The notes beneath the pieces were generated by a model, which saw only the letters and a program-made list of their open reading frames with translations, ran no database searches and was not told the DNA's origin. From NCBI GenBank assembly GCA_038030265.1, contig CM075943.1, forward strand, positions 20,708,001 to 20,772,000: DNA of 64,000 nucleotides, read 5' to 3'. Below, in pieces: positions 1-12,494 of the stretch. Both the position numbers and the translations under genes were made by a program. The DNA comes from Corythucha ciliata (taxonomy: Eukaryota > Arthropoda > Insecta > Hemiptera > Tingidae). Within the stretch, counting starts at the first letter, position 1, and the number at the start of each line of letters is the position of its first letter.

Positions 1-135
1 GCTCCCAAGTGGATGAGTGGGGTGGAGTTTCAAAGTAAATACCGGAAGAGAGTTGTGTTGTCATAACTACACAAGGAGAGGGTCGACCTGCCCCCTCCAG
101 TCCACTGTGACCAACCCAGGTTTATATATCGTTCA
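1..135. repeat. Dispersed repeat, inverted copy near the other end of the window
   Basis: This stretch matches the reverse complement of 62499-62652, with a few indels. Shared blocks include CCAAGTGGATGAG, ACTACACAAGGAGAGGG, GACCTGCCCCCTCCA and CCAGGTTTATATATCGTT. It has no coding content. The element class is unknown, and the left boundary lies outside the window. Confidence 0.7.
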
Positions 136-240
136 TAAAATCAGTTCGTTCTTATCAATTATCAGTCTTGTTACCTCCACCTTTTTTTGATGTTTTGTGG
201 AGCTCTGATTGAACTGGTAAGAGAAAACATGGCCGCATAT

Positions 241-1827
241 TAGTGATGCACGAGACCGAGACTGAGTCTCGGCCTCGAACGCCGAGACCGAGACGAGACC
301 ATCATTTCTGGAGCGAGACCGAGACCGAGACGAGACCGCTATTTTCGAAGTGATACTTCCCCTTCCAGGTACCTCAACAGGGAAGTTGATTTTTACGTGA
401 AAAGATGAGCTAGGTGAAAAAAGTATTTTTTTTTCATTCACTAGTGAAGAAAAGTGAAAAAAGTTCTGTATTCAATTAGCGTACCCTTGCCTCCGAACAC
501 TTGCAGGAAAGACAATTAAACCTGTTGGTCATGCCAAAAATAATGAGGAAGAAGCTTTCACTCTGCTCGTTGTTTTTAGCTCACTCAGCCCCGCCTCGTG
601 GGCCAAACACAACTCGCAGGTAAAACTCCAATTCCCTCACTTGTAGTGAAATATACTATTATTTCACTTGTCGCGCGAAAAATATCGTGCATAACTCATT
701 CATTGCATAATTCACTTGCTCGTACTAATTTAGCCGACTCGGCTTTGCCTCGCCAGCCAAGCAAAGTACTCTCAAGTAAAATGGCACTTATGTGTCTCGT
801 TATAATTATGTAAGATACTATTTTTATTAAACAGCTGATTATCTTAGAGCCTAAGGGATAAAACACTCACTTTATCGCCGTGGCCCAAAAATCAGCCCAT
901 GTTTTAATTAAAAAAATACTGTACACACCGCGTCAAAAAAGTGATTTTGGGGTATCGAGAAAAGGCCAGGCTCGGCTACGCCTCGCCCGTCCAATTTTTT
1001 CTCTCGGCCTCCAAAAAATCGCTTTCTTGCCTAGGCGTATGATCTACTATTCCTAAGATTATCCTTAAAGAAGTGTTTAAGCAGATGTTCATCGTGTTCA
1101 CTCTTTACCGCACGGCGGCGTGTGTAAAGTAGGTCTTAACGCACGATGAACGATGGGTGAAGGGTGAGTGGAACCGTGGAAATTATATCCCTAAAAGGTC
1201 ATAGTCGGTTGATTATGATGGTGAGCTGGTAGAAGAATTGAGGCAGGGAAGCCCGCTGCTTTAAAAAGCTTTGTACAATCGAAGGTAAAAAAAGCGTAAG
1301 ATCCTTAGGCGTATAATCGCACTACAAACTCTACCGATGATGGTACTCGACTTCATCTCGTGTCACAATCCTCGCCTCATTCGTTCATTCGTGCCTCGTT
1401 CGTTAAAAGCTCCTTTATGCCTACGTATCGTAATAAAAAAAAAGGGTTAGGGTTCCCGGGGGGCCGGTGAAATACATTGCAACCTACGGGTGCCCGCGCA
1501 CTAGGCAACAAATATTTCCAGGCTGGGGTAGCCACTAGAAGCACAGCACAGCAGCTAACTGGCTGCGGCCAGGCTGCTTAGTGCAAGGGAACCCTAATTT
1601 TGCGTTTGAAACTTCACTGGGCCGCGAGCCACCAAGGAAGGAAAGCAAAGTATAAATTCATCTATCGTCGTCATCTGTAATCATTGAGGCGAGAATAGGA
1701 TCACTCGTCACTAGTATCAGTATCAAGTTATATCACACATAGGTACTTTGAATTCGCGCCTTTAACTTTTCGAGACGAGACCGAGACCACTCAAGTCTCG
1801 TCTCGGTCTCGGTCTCGTGCACCACTG
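241..1827. mobile_element. Non-autonomous hAT-type element, about 1.59 kb
   Basis: The left end begins TAGTGATGCACGAGACCGAG; the right end reads, on the other strand, CAGTGGTGCACGAGACCGAG. The TIRs run into hexamer-like GAGACC/GAGACG repeats. The flanking 8-mers are CCGCATAT (233-240) and CCGCGTAT (1828-1835), an 8-bp target duplication with one mismatch. An 8-bp duplication and CAGTG-type ends are the hAT hallmark. No transposase ORF is visible inside; the interior holds GC-rich inverted stretches (for example around 950-1030) of unknown role. Confidence 0.65.
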
Positions 1828-1848
1828 CCGCGTATGCGTCTACTCGTC

Positions 1849-2436
1849 TTTAAAGGTTCCTTAGCAATACTAAGGCACTATAAACCACGAGTACTGCAAC
1901 ACGCAAATCGGAATCATACTTGGTCCCTCATATGATTATAATTATCACCTGATCACATTAACAAGTAGGATATTTTTATTCAAGGTGACTAAATTTTACT
2001 ATAGGTGCCACAGATTTCCCCATGCCCATCGGACTGGAGGGGTGGAGACTGACGTCACCAGCAGTCCTTTCCCCCCGATTGCTCACCCTAGAGCAGCAGA
2101 GCAAGTTAATTTTGAAATTGAAGTTTATGATTTCTCAAAAATCACAACCCAATAACAATTAATCCTAAGATTACTATTAACGACCCTACGATTATGTACT
2201 GGGTCCAGCACAAAGGAGGTTGGGACTGCTCGTGACGTAGGTGAAGGACAGTGATGGCCGAAGATCTGCGGCACCTATAAAAAGTTTAGTCACCTTGATT
2301 TTTAGTTATTTCGACCGCGTTCCGCGTTTGTTTGCTGATTCATGATGTTGTATTTTCCCTAACGACTGAGGGACCAAATATGGCGCTGAAATCCGTGTTG
2401 CAGTACCTGTGTTTTAAAGGTTCTCTAGCAATACTA
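1849..2436. mobile_element. Foldback element bracketed by 24-bp direct repeats
   Basis: Inverted arms run from about 1890-2025 and 2265-2407. They share GTACTGCAACACG, TTGGTCCCTCA, AAGGTGACTAAA and TATAGGTGCC, and the inner parts continue through a shared ACGTCAC-AGCAGTCC block. Outside the arms lie direct repeats, 1849-1872 and 2412-2436 (TTAAAGGTTC, then AGCAATACTA, with two mismatches). These could be a long target duplication or a recombination footprint. No ORF is recognisable. Confidence 0.6.
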
Positions 2437-2689
2437 GTGATAGCGATCCTCAGCAAAAATACGTTCTTTTAGTCTTTTTAAGAAGTTTTGTGAAGAGGTA
2501 CGTTTCGGGAAGAGTAGGGCCTGTGGGAGAGACTTCGGACAGTGAAGGACGGTTCGAAGAGACAATTCGCCGCCGACAAGGTAGAGAGTCGAGGAGGAAC
2601 ATGAGGAAGTGAGGCGAAAGCCAGGAAGGCAAGGGAGGCGGCAGTGAAGGGAAAACTCCTAGCGAGCTTCCAAGCCCGCTTTCAAAATT

Positions 2690-4468
2690 GACCAGCGGTG
2701 CAGGAGCAACGAATACATCAGGAGAAACAGAAATCGCAGGCACAAGCTAGTAAACGACAGAGGTCAGTGTCACAGCCAACGCCCCCGGATACCAAGGCTC
2801 CAGTAAAAAAGCCAATGGGCGAGGGGACGGTGACGGACACTAGGGTCACAAAAAAAGAATCGACTAGGGCAAAAGTGTATGTGGTCAAAGAGGCCAGAGA
2901 ACCTTTTGAGGTCGAGGAGGGGTTAGAGATTGGGAAGTGGATTTGCACGAGGAAAATAGAGAAGAAATGTAGGGCCGCCCTGATCAACACGGCTCTTGTA
3001 CGATAGCAAGATTTTTGTACTCACCTGTGAGACGGCCGAGGAGGTGGGAAGGATAATATTGTTGAGTTTTTACAGGAGGAGGGGAAAACCAGGAAATTGG
3101 TGATTTGTAGGCTACCAGACCTGACGATCCCTAGCCGAATAAGGGCGATGGTATCGGGCCTAGTCATGTCCAAGGAGACCGTGATCCCCCAGATGGAGCT
3201 CACCAACTGGAAGAGGAGGTTCTCGTTCGAAGAATGGAAAATGGTGCAGGGTTTTGAGCAAGACCCCACGGGTCAGAGAACGGAACAGAGGAAGAAGAGG
3301 AGCTCAACAGATGCGCCGCGGTGATTTCAAGGGAGCGGTTCAACTGCATGGGACCCTATAAGGCAGCAGGATTAGACGGAATGTACCCGTGCGCCATCCA
3401 GCATGCCGGAGAGAGACTTCAGGAAAGAATAAGACGACTCTTCGTCATCGTGCCTGGCCGCCGGGAAAGTGCCCACGGCCTGGAAACGGGTGAGAGGTGG
3501 TTTTATTCCTAAAGGTGGCGGGAAGCATGGTAATAAAGCGGAGGATTTTAGGCCTATTAGTGTAAGCGGTGTACTTTTAAGATTGATGGCCCTCCACGAC
3601 TTACTGTGGTGGGTGGAGGGGTCAGTGGCCCAGAAAGAGTACGATTGGCTCTTTTTTTGCATATCGAAGGGGCTTTTAATGGAGTACACAGGGAGTGTAT
3701 TCTGTCACCTCTAAGGCACTTTGGGGTCGAGCCGAGGCTGATTCAATGGATAGACTACTCGCTGAGTCCATAGGTAGGTTGTCGCAATGGTGTGCGGCGA
3801 TAGAGTAGAAAAACGAGCCAGCAGGGGGTGCCCCAGAGCTCAAGTCTCTCACCTCTTGTCTGGATATTTGTGGTGGATAGTCTTATAAGGGAATTAGAGG
3901 AAAAGGGTCTTTATGCGCAATTTTTTGCGGATGATGGAGCCATAGTGGTTAGGGGAAAGGACTTATCCACATTGTGTTCCCTCATGAGGGGGCGGTGGGG
4001 ATAGTCGAGGCATGGTGTAGGCCTAGGGGTCTTACAATAACCCCCAGTAAGATGAATATGGTGTTGTTCACCCACAAGAGGAAAAGGGAGGGATGGCAAT
4101 CAATCCACTTTCGGGGCGAGGTCATCGCTCTCTCGAAACAGGTTAAATATTTGGGAGTCATATTGTATGAGAAGTTAAGGTGGAAGGAACACGTAGACGG
4201 CGTTTATAAGAAAGCTGTGGTGGCCTTTCACCAATGTAGACAAATCATGGGGAAGACCTGGGGCCTGAAACCGCGGGTCATGAAGTGGATATACATAGGA
4301 ATCATCCGACGGGATGATTCCTGCACAGGGCGCGCGCATGGTGGAGGGAGATAGAGAGGAGGGCTGTGAGGCGGAAAGGCTTGCTTGCCTGGCGATTTTG
4401 GGGCCATTCCGGACAACCCCTACGAGGGCCATGGAAAGACTACTAGGCCTGAAGCCCCTGGCCCTGGA
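2690..4468 (+). pseudogene. Decayed non-LTR retrotransposon (jockey/I-group LINE), ORF2 reverse transcriptase
   Basis: Reverse transcriptase motifs appear in order but in different frames, broken by frameshifts and stops. They are GPYKAAGLDG (near 3350-3385), VPTAWKRVRGGFIPK then FRPISVSG (near 3470-3570), a motif A remnant IEGAFNGVH (near 3660-3690), a motif B-like GVPQSSSLSPL (near 3825-3860), and the catalytic FADDGA (near 3920-3940). They are followed by a thumb region with VKYLGVILYEKLRWKEHV and GKTWGLKP. The sequence breaks off after a segment (TRAMERLLGLKPLALDI) that normally precedes the C-terminal part of such ORFs, because a second LINE tail is inserted there. An upstream basic ORF (2698-3006) may be the end of ORF1 or a linker. 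The element is dead. Confidence 0.85.
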
Positions 4469-4890
4469 CATTTTTTATTTTATTTATTTATTTTTTTTTT
4501 ATTTTACTCAACTTTTTCCATTAACAGTGGGTAACTGGATAGGATGCGTCATTTCTACAATAAATAATATCAATTAACAAAATACATACACTAATACAAA
4601 AAACAATACACATTGAAGCAGGAACAATTACAACGCCCTAACTCCATTCTATGGAATCACAATCGTCAAGGGAGTAGATTGGATTGCCTACGAGAGTTAA
4701 CTTCACCCGACGCTTGAATTTTCCCGGGCTAAGCTGCTGAATACCTGAAGGTAGTTGGTTGAAGAGCCGAACTCCGTCCACGCTCGCATGTCTCGCCCTC
4801 AACTCCAGTCTAGTTCTTGGCACGATGAGATTCGCGAGGGAATGGGTGCAGTCAAGGCTGGCAAGCCCAAATTACGAGCTCAGAATTCGC
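4468..4890 (-). pseudogene. 5'-truncated LINE tail inserted into the preceding LINE
   Basis: On the - strand the sequence encodes the C-terminal end of a different non-LTR reverse transcriptase ORF: THSLANLIVPRTRLELRARH, then GVRLFNQLPSGIQQLSPGKF (about 4690-4860). A 3' UTR follows, ending at 4468 in an (AATA)n/A-rich tail. Severe 5' truncation with an A-rich 3' tail is the usual LINE insertion product. The tail abuts the interrupted RT of the + strand LINE, which shows the order of insertion. Confidence 0.7.
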
Positions 4891-4979
4891 GGATTTTTGC
4901 CTTAAAAAATGTTGTGACTTTGCGGCTATTCGTCAGGGCGCTGTTGTGACCAGCAAGCTCGGGCTTCGCGGTCGCTTAA

Positions 4980-5140
4980 AAAACAAAATCTATGAAACTG
5001 CCAACCTCGCAAAATTGAAGAACTTGCAGTTTTAATCAAATAAATACCAGAAACTCTCAACTTCGAGGATATTTGGACCCAAAACTTGTAATACCAGGAA
5101 ACTCTTAACTTCGAGGATATTTGGACCCAAAACTTGTAAA
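4980..5140. repeat. Degenerate ~30-bp minisatellite, family F4
   Basis: Units related to GAAACTTGCAATTTCGCTG recur, here as GAAACTGCCAACCTCGC and GAAACTCTCAACTTCGAGG. The last unit, with AGGATATTTGGACCCAAAAC, is repeated almost exactly about 53 bp further on. The same family forms the larger block at 53985-54560. Confidence 0.5.
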
Positions 5141-5159
5141 ATCGCAGTTTATCGCTCTT

Positions 5160-6130
5160 TAACTACATTTTAGACGGAAATTAGCGGGTTTCTCAGTTCA
5201 GTTTTAACCGTGAGCTAACGCTTAATTTAAGGCACGAATTAGCGGATTTTCTCAATTTCATTCGCGAATTATTTGTTTTGTTTTTTAAGTTAAATGTACT
5301 AAATTATTTCCGGATTTTAGCCGTAAATTATTAATCGTTTCTTAACTTAACTCTTCTTAAATTATTAAGCGTTTCTTCACAATGATATCACCTGCAAATC
5401 ACCGCTTTTAATCAATTTCAGCTAATTAGAGGATTTTCGAGAAATCCATGAGTTAGCGTCTTTCAGTATTTTACCTTCGCTTAGGCGCTTTTTCTTTATT
5501 TTTGCTGTAAAATAGCGCCTTTTATCATTTGGCATTTTAGCCATGAATTATTTTCCCAAATTTAGCGGCGATTATTACTTTATTTTATGATTTTAGCCGC
5601 GAAGCACCGCATTCCTCAATCTTACAAATACAGTTAGTCGAAAATAAGCGCTAATCTCAACTTCATTCATTAATTAGCGTCTTTCACCATTTCAGCTGCT
5701 AATATAAACGCCATTTTCCAACATTTGCCACTTTAACATCATTTTAGCAGCGGATAAGCGTTTTACATTAATTTTAGGCGGGAATCAGCAGTTTGCCGTG
5801 GTTTCAGCCCTGGGTGAATCCATCCATCCATGAATTAGCGTTTTTCTCATTTTTATCGCTTTTTCTCTACTTTGACCGCGAATTAGCACTATTTCTGAAT
5901 TTTAGCCACGAATTAATTTATTAATTTTAGGGGTGGATTTTTTTTAAATCAAAGCTGCGAATTAGCGAATTTTCTCAAATTGATCCGCGAATTTCAGTTA
6001 CGAATGAGCGTTGTATACTTCAATTTCAGGCGGGACTTAGCGGATTTTTTTTTTAGTTTTAGCCGCGAATTAGATTATTTTTTCAATTTTAGCCGCGAAT
6101 TAGAGCTTTTTCCCTTTTATCCATGTGAAT
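5160..6130 (+). repeat. Degenerate ~30-bp minisatellite, family F1
   Basis: There are about 30 diverged units around the core TTTTAGCCGCGAATTAGCG, joined by TTTTTCTCAA-like spacers, with a period of roughly 29-32 bp. Units differ strongly from one another by substitutions and small indels, so the array has not been homogenised recently. No ORF or gene feature is seen within it. Confidence 0.8.
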
Positions 6131-6330
6131 ATATTTGAATAAAGTGCTTTTTCTCAATTACAGTCCCGATGTTACCTCGAGAAACTACGAATTGGCGTTT
6201 TTAAAAGTGAAAGTTGAGCCTGCTGAGCGATGGGCAGCATCTCCTTTTTCTCAATTTTATGGCAGCAAATCAGCGTTTCTTCACAATTGTTGTCGCATAT
6301 TAGTGTTTTTTCCATTCTTACTATGGAAAG
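6112..6330 (+). repeat. Dispersed repeat, direct copy at 49835-50035
   Basis: The two copies share TTTATCCATGTG, TTTTTCTCAATT-CAGTCCC, CCTCGAGAAAC-ACGAATTGGCG, TTTTTAAAAGTGA and CATATTAGTGTTTTT in the same order. Both follow F1-type units, so this is a longer homologous segment of which F1 is part, not just chance similarity of short units. Confidence 0.7.
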
Positions 6331-6465
6331 AGATGTGGGAAGAGAGCGCTTGTTCTCAATATGTGCCGCTACAGGTTCACAGCGGTACCATCCTGACTAT
6401 ATAGACTGTCTCCAGAAACAATGATTTCACGATTAACTCAACGGTTGTGGGAGGGGGGTCCCTGA

Positions 6466-6613
6466 AAACTGCAATTACGTCCCGAAAACCGATTATTCAT
6501 TAACTGGAAATTAGGAATTCAGCCATCCATTTGAAGGAATTTAGCCATTTGAAATGTCTAAATTCCTCAATTTCAGCTTGAATAATCTGTTTCCGGGACG
6601 TAATTGCAGTTTC
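6466..6613. mobile_element. MITE-like palindrome, about 148 bp
   Basis: The arms AAAACTGCAATTACGTCCCG (left) and, on the opposite strand, AAACTGCAATTACGTCCCGG (right) continue inward through GATTATTCA and a GAATT-rich segment, leaving a short loop. This is a near-complete foldback without coding capacity. The target duplication is not clear. Confidence 0.7.
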
Positions 6614-6619
6614 CAGCAA

Positions 6620-8390
6620 AAAAAAAAACAAAAAACAAACAAACAAAAAACCGTTGATTTAATCGCGAAATTACTGTTTCTGGGGCTGAATTTCAAGGGG
6701 TTTCGGGGATCCTCCGCAAATGTCTGCATAGCGTGACATTTTCAATTTAGATCAAAGTTCTTTGGTAGAAAAACACTAATATACCGTCCCTGAAGCATTC
6801 GGCCGAGGCCTAGGGCAGAGGGGGTCCCCTTATTCCCCTTATTATTATAAAAGTTATACCCTCCGTGACCGTAAACAAAATTGTCTTCCAAATTCATTCC
6901 GTGAATGAAATAAGTTATAAAGATAAACAAGAGGGTGTGGCTCCTCCCTTTCCATTAATCATTAGGATGTGAGGTATCTTCTCTTACGTAGGTCCTCAAA
7001 CTGTGTGTGTCTATCGGATGAAAGGATATTTTGAGAAGCCGTTTATTCTTTTGTTAGAGAAAAATTTGTGACAGCCATTCCGGGTGGGTCTCTAGAGTGA
7101 ATACCTGTGTCAGGTAATTAGTGAACTAGAGGAATGTTCAGCTTCAGCGGTGGACGGCGGTGAGGGTCAGAGGGGGGGGGGTTGAAATGGGATGGGCGAG
7201 AAACATTGCACGTAACGACCACGGGACCAAAAGGGGGATAGTGAAACCTTAAAGGTATCAGCCGGCTGACATCTAGCAGCCACTATAGCCTGGTTCTCAA
7301 CTCACCCCTCCCCTCCCCGTAACCGTCATCCATCGTGTTAAAAGCTCATGATGTTTGGAGCAGGGGGGGGGGAGTTCTTATTGTCCATGGAGTATTTACT
7401 CCAAAGAAGTTTCGCCCAGCCAAAAGTTTTATGAATGAAACCTTAATGGAAACCATTGACCAGGTACTTGGGGAGGCTAGGCCTTCTAAGTGCACTCACG
7501 TGAGCGATATGTTGTACTTCCTTCAGAAAAGCCTTTTTCTTTTTTTTTTTAAGCATAGGAGGAAGAGAGAACACGGAGATAGAGAACCGTCAACGGCGCA
7601 ATAAATACTCAAAAATGCGCCATTCAATACACACATTTGAGTGCCCCGACCTAGAAAAGAACCAAAAAGCAAGAACAACGTTCATTGATGTAGGAGAAAT
7701 ATTGTTCGCTCGGATTAAGCAGGAAAAGAGGTGTTTTCTGTTCCGTAAGCTGCTCTTTCTTATTTTTTCCAAGACAATGGAACGCTCTCGGCAGGTTTTA
7801 TACAATATGGCTTGATGGATTCTCATAAATTTGTTGAAATTTCTCAGCTGATGGAGTAGACAATCTGATGAAGTTCAACTCTAATTCACCTAAAATTAGA
7901 AAACTGACGTATATAGATGAAATGCAGAGAGGAAAATAGCGCGTCTATTGCGATAGTTAGCCAGGGGCGTAGATACGGGGGGTATGGGGGATAGACCCCC
8001 CCTCACAGAGATACAAGAATAGCAGCGAAGGGGCACTATATTAGTACCACTACCAACGCTGCAAAGAACACCATAAAATCAAAAATAGCCCGAAAAGGTT
8101 CACGTGCTTCCAGCTGCTTCCTTCGACTTCATAACCCACGCAGTACCTTACCAAGGAATGGCGAGGGGGGGGGGAGCGAACCGCCCCGGATCAGGCGGGC
8201 CCCGGAAAAGCTTAAATACAGATATAATGAGGATTTTTAGGTTATCCATAGATGTAGGTATGTGAAAAGGTCGGACGATTGGACAGCGATTTGGCTACTT
8301 TCTACGAATTTAAAATTAATCCGCGACCTGATGGAGAGCACAATAACGTTGCAAGTGATAACAGAAAAGACTGTGAGCCCCCGAAAGCGC
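6620..8390. other. No gene seen: A/G-rich tracts and unique AT-rich sequence
   Basis: It contains an A-rich run (6619-6652), G runs near 7170, 7365 and 8165, and no ORF with recognisable domains. The short open frames have no family match that I can see. Confidence 0.4.
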
Positions 8391-9130
8391 TCATTTGGTG
8401 GCTCAAATTGAGAAAATGAGCGCTATCTTGAGGAAAATTCACGGCTAAAAACAGAAAATACACCGTGTCCCCAGTTTCGTTAGGTCCTTAAGCCCAGTAA
8501 AGTGCTGATCAGCAATTTTTAACTTGCTGACGCGGAAAAAAAATGGAAAAAATCGCTAGTATCCGTGACTGTAACTGCGAAAAACCGCTGATTAGGGGTC
8601 TCGCAATGCAACTTCCAGACTAAAATTGAGAAAAAATCGCTGATTCGCTGTGCATGGTTGCCATTCTACGAATAAATTGTGGAAGTCAACGCAAAAGTGT
8701 TGTTTTTGGACCAACCTCGACGTTAAAATTGAAATAACACGCAATAATATTGAGGAAAAAAAAAAATTTAAGAGTTTTTAAAGGTTATTTTGAAACTAAA
8801 TTGAGAAAAATTGCTAATTCACGGTTAAAAATGGAAAAACCGCCAATTCACGCTAAAATTTCGCAAAATGCTAATTCGGCTAAAATTGAGAAAAATTGCT
8901 CATGCATAGCGCACGGTGAACAGAAAAATCCTAATTTGTGAAAAGCCCTCTATTTCGAGGCTAATATCAAGGAAAACACTTACGAAAAACGCTAATTTTC
9001 AGCTAAAACTGAAAAAAGTGCTAATCTTCAGTTTAAAATGGAAAAATTCACTAATTTGCTGCTAAGATTGAGGAAAACGCCAAAACTCGCGGAAAATTAA
9101 GAAATATTGCTCACCGGATGAAAACGCTGC
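8390..9130 (-). repeat. Degenerate ~30-bp minisatellite, family F1 (reverse orientation)
   Basis: Read on the - strand this is the F1 unit; on the + strand it appears as GCTAATTCGCGGCTAAAATT followed by GAGAAAAA. About 22 units show the same high divergence as the + strand blocks. Confidence 0.75.
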
Positions 9131-12100
9131 TTTGCTGCTAATATTTCTTTTTTACACTGAGACTTAGGGCGAAATTACCCCCTGCCCTCCCTCTAACGAG
9201 ATTTAAGTCTCATCCCCCCCCCCCTATGACAAATTCCTACCTAGGCCACTCAGTTAGCTCACATTCAGCATTTAATTTTGGAGTTGACCCAATGTTCTGC
9301 TGTGGTAAGCTTGCATACTGTTATGTCAAACCTACGCTATTCAGCCATTGAAACACGGGGTATACGTTCCCTCTCCTCTGCATGTTCTCCGAAAGAAGAA
9401 AATACAACAATGTATCAACGATTAGATTTTATCGTCTATTGCAGAGTTTACTAACTTCTGAAAAATGTTCCTTATGGTGTATAATGACGTTTCGTAAGCT
9501 TTTTACATGTGAAAAACAAAAAAAAAGGTAGTTGAAATTTAACGATCAAATTTACCGAATTTTCCTTCGTTCTAGAAGTCTAGCGTTTCAGTATACATAT
9601 ATGTATAGAACACAAACATGAAAAAAATAAAACAAATCGCCAATCAAACTGGCCTAGAACGTTAATCACTTCCCTTGCGGGAGCTCTGAAACAAAAAGGG
9701 GTGTACATAATCAGAAAGGATATCTCTTTTAATTAAGGCTGGTATCCACTTTGAAATCAGCGAGGATTTAAAAAGGAGCTCTGCTCGCTTCGCCTCCAAC
9801 GACCTCTAGAGGAAAGGTTTCTAAAAAAATATATAAATAAAAAGAAGAAATGCAAAGAGAACGGATGAAGGAGAGTGGAGTAATTTCCTGGGAGGAAAAA
9901 CTTTCGCGGTTCATTAATACTTGGAACTGCAGGTTCTCCTTTTGTGATACCAATTCTTCGCGTCACTGGGCGGTCATCAGTGTGGGTGGTTTCCATTCCA
10001 GAATCCCATTCTTTTTTTTTTTTTTTTTTTGCTTTCCTTGAGCGCATTGATCCTTATCTCACATGTCTCGGTTTAATATTATATTCATTGTGGGGGTTGG
10101 ACATCAATGATAATCGAAAAGAGAGTGGGGAGGCGAGCTGTAGTTAATTTTAAATTCCTGAGTGAAAGTAAAAAACTGAAGACGGTGCAAAATTGAAATA
10201 GCTTTTAGGAAATTATTTTTCTCAAGACGTATTAATTGTATAAAATATATGAAAAACGCAACATCTTGGATAAATATACAAAATTGAAACGAGTGAAGGG
10301 GTTATAATGTTTCCGTTCGTTGCGCTGCGATTAAATCACTAGCAGAATCGGTTCCAACAATAAAAAAAAAACAAAACATCATCTCGCAAGGCTGGGTAAT
10401 CGTCATTTACTGTGATAAATTAGTGAAGCGCAAAACCTTTGCATTAGAAACTTGTTGATTGCCTTGAAAAGTGAGACTTGACTCCATGGTTTTAAAATTC
10501 TGGATGAAAGGTTTTCGCGTAGTATATTCACAAAGAAAACGTAAGCGCAATAGAGAGAAGAAAAAAAAGTATCCGCATTCCGTTTTAAGTGCCACATTCA
10601 AAAGATGGAGGATGAAGTGATCTGAAATGAATTTAATAAACATGTTTCTCTTCATGGTTAATGCTCCAGCGTGTTGTTTTTACGCTTTATCGTGCATTTG
10701 TAAATCAAATAACCACTAGGAAATGACCTAGTTCAACGAATGAAAAACTTTATCGGGAGTGAAGAAAAAAATAAGAAAACAATTTCTGAAAGATTATCAA
10801 ATTTACAAATTATAATTATTGATGATCATGTATTTTTCTTGGAATCGAGGAATTCCTACCTCTACCAGGGAAGAACCTGCTTAAGGGGAAAGATAGACGA
10901 CATCCTCATTCATTAAGGGTGCGTTTATCAATGCACTTATTCTACAGACAAAGCTGGGATAAGTCTGGTTGCTATGGGCCTTTTTGTAAACAGTAATGCA
11001 AAGTTATCCGAGGGATTGCTATTCCATGAGAAATCCAGTGATTGATAAACCCATCCTAAGAGGGGTTTTAACCATAGAGGTAAATAACTGGAGAAAGCCT
11101 GAATGGGCTAGGGGGTGGGTAGAAGGGTTGTCACAAATACGGCCGCCAAAGTACACCTTCAGAACCTTGAATTTACCTCTACATCGTCAGGTTATCAACA
11201 AAAATGCTCACCTCCCCCCTGAGATTAATGCAAAATTACAAAAAAAGAGCCCGAGTTAGAATGAACAAGGGGTATTTCGGGGAATTTGTTCGGTAAAAAC
11301 TAAATCAAACTCGTCAACACTCTCGTTCTCAAAGCGTGGACGACTTGATGTTCATACAATTTCATTGTAAATGTCATCGATCGTGGCACGTAGCCGTGTT
11401 TTCAAGTGTATTTTGGTGTTTATTTTCTAAAATAAGTGGCCCTGATCGCGTTCCATCAACATACTAGGAAAAATATTACATGGGCGAGACAGTCACGAGT
11501 TCAGAAAGAGCCGCTCCGTCTCTTGAGGACTGCGAAACAAGGATTTGAACAAAAGTCGCCACACTCATGCAGTTCTCGCTGTGCTCGATCCACGGGTCTT
11601 CTCATTCGCAGTGCTGGTACATATAATGTTTCTGAATTAGTTTGTTTCTTGCTTGCGAGCGATTATTATGTGAAATAAACGTTCGTGATTTCTTAGCCCT
11701 GTATTTCTCTTTGCTATCAGAGGATCGACCCCTGTAGAAACATACCCAAAAATACACAACACATCAGTAAAAAACAAGTTATCTTGAACTTAGAAACATG
11801 ACGTATTCCATAAAAAACATGAGTGACGGATTTCCCGGTGGCTTCTGTTGTGATTCCCGGAAGAGGATTGGAGCTACTGCGCACGTTGAAATATCCGGAA
11901 AAGAAGTCTAACAACTCGCGCATGGTTGACCGTTTAAAATAAAGATTCTCCGGAGTATAGTTGTGGCTTATTTACTTTATTAATGCCCTGTGAAACAATC
12001 TAAAAACTCACAGTGACAATTTTTAGACATACTAGAGGAAAAAAGAACAAAACTAGAAATTCAAAGTGGCCATGAGTAAATAAAAAACAACTTGACTTGA

Positions 12101-12490
12101 GGTTACTTTGTGGTTCACAAGGTGCACCTCCCACCATAACTACGGTCAACAAATTTCAAGCCCAAGCTTTCTCCATTCATTTTTATCTCTATGGTTTTAA
12201 CAGAATAACTGGTTAGCACGGGAGTGAAACTTATACGTAAGAAAACCGAGGAACGAAGTTTAGTTTGGTCGCCATTCACGGGAAGCGCTAAATGTTTTTT
12301 AAGTTACATTTTAAAGATACCCCGCGGCCCTCCTCACAATAAATGTCAGTTGGGCGAATACATTTGTGAAACTTTGCATCCACTCCATTCACTCCAGGCT
12401 GACGCTGTCACTTTTGAGACGTGTGCGAAGTTGAGCGAATTCGATTATATTTTATTTTTAATTATTTTTTTCGAATATATTGTTGTTCGG
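9130..12490. other. No gene seen in 3.4 kb of AT-rich DNA
   Basis: Homopolymer T near 10011-10030 and short open frames only. None of the frames at 9757-10047, 10407-10655, 10996-11259 or 11436-11678 shows a recognisable domain, signal peptide or convincing splice context. The region could hide UTR or regulatory DNA that I cannot identify. Confidence 0.4.
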
Positions 12491-12494
12491 AAAA

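Noticed and set aside
5160..6130. Regular ~30-bp repeats resembling a CRISPR array
   Set aside because: The units are degenerate throughout with no exact repeat/unique spacer alternation, there are no cas genes, and the DNA is eukaryotic.
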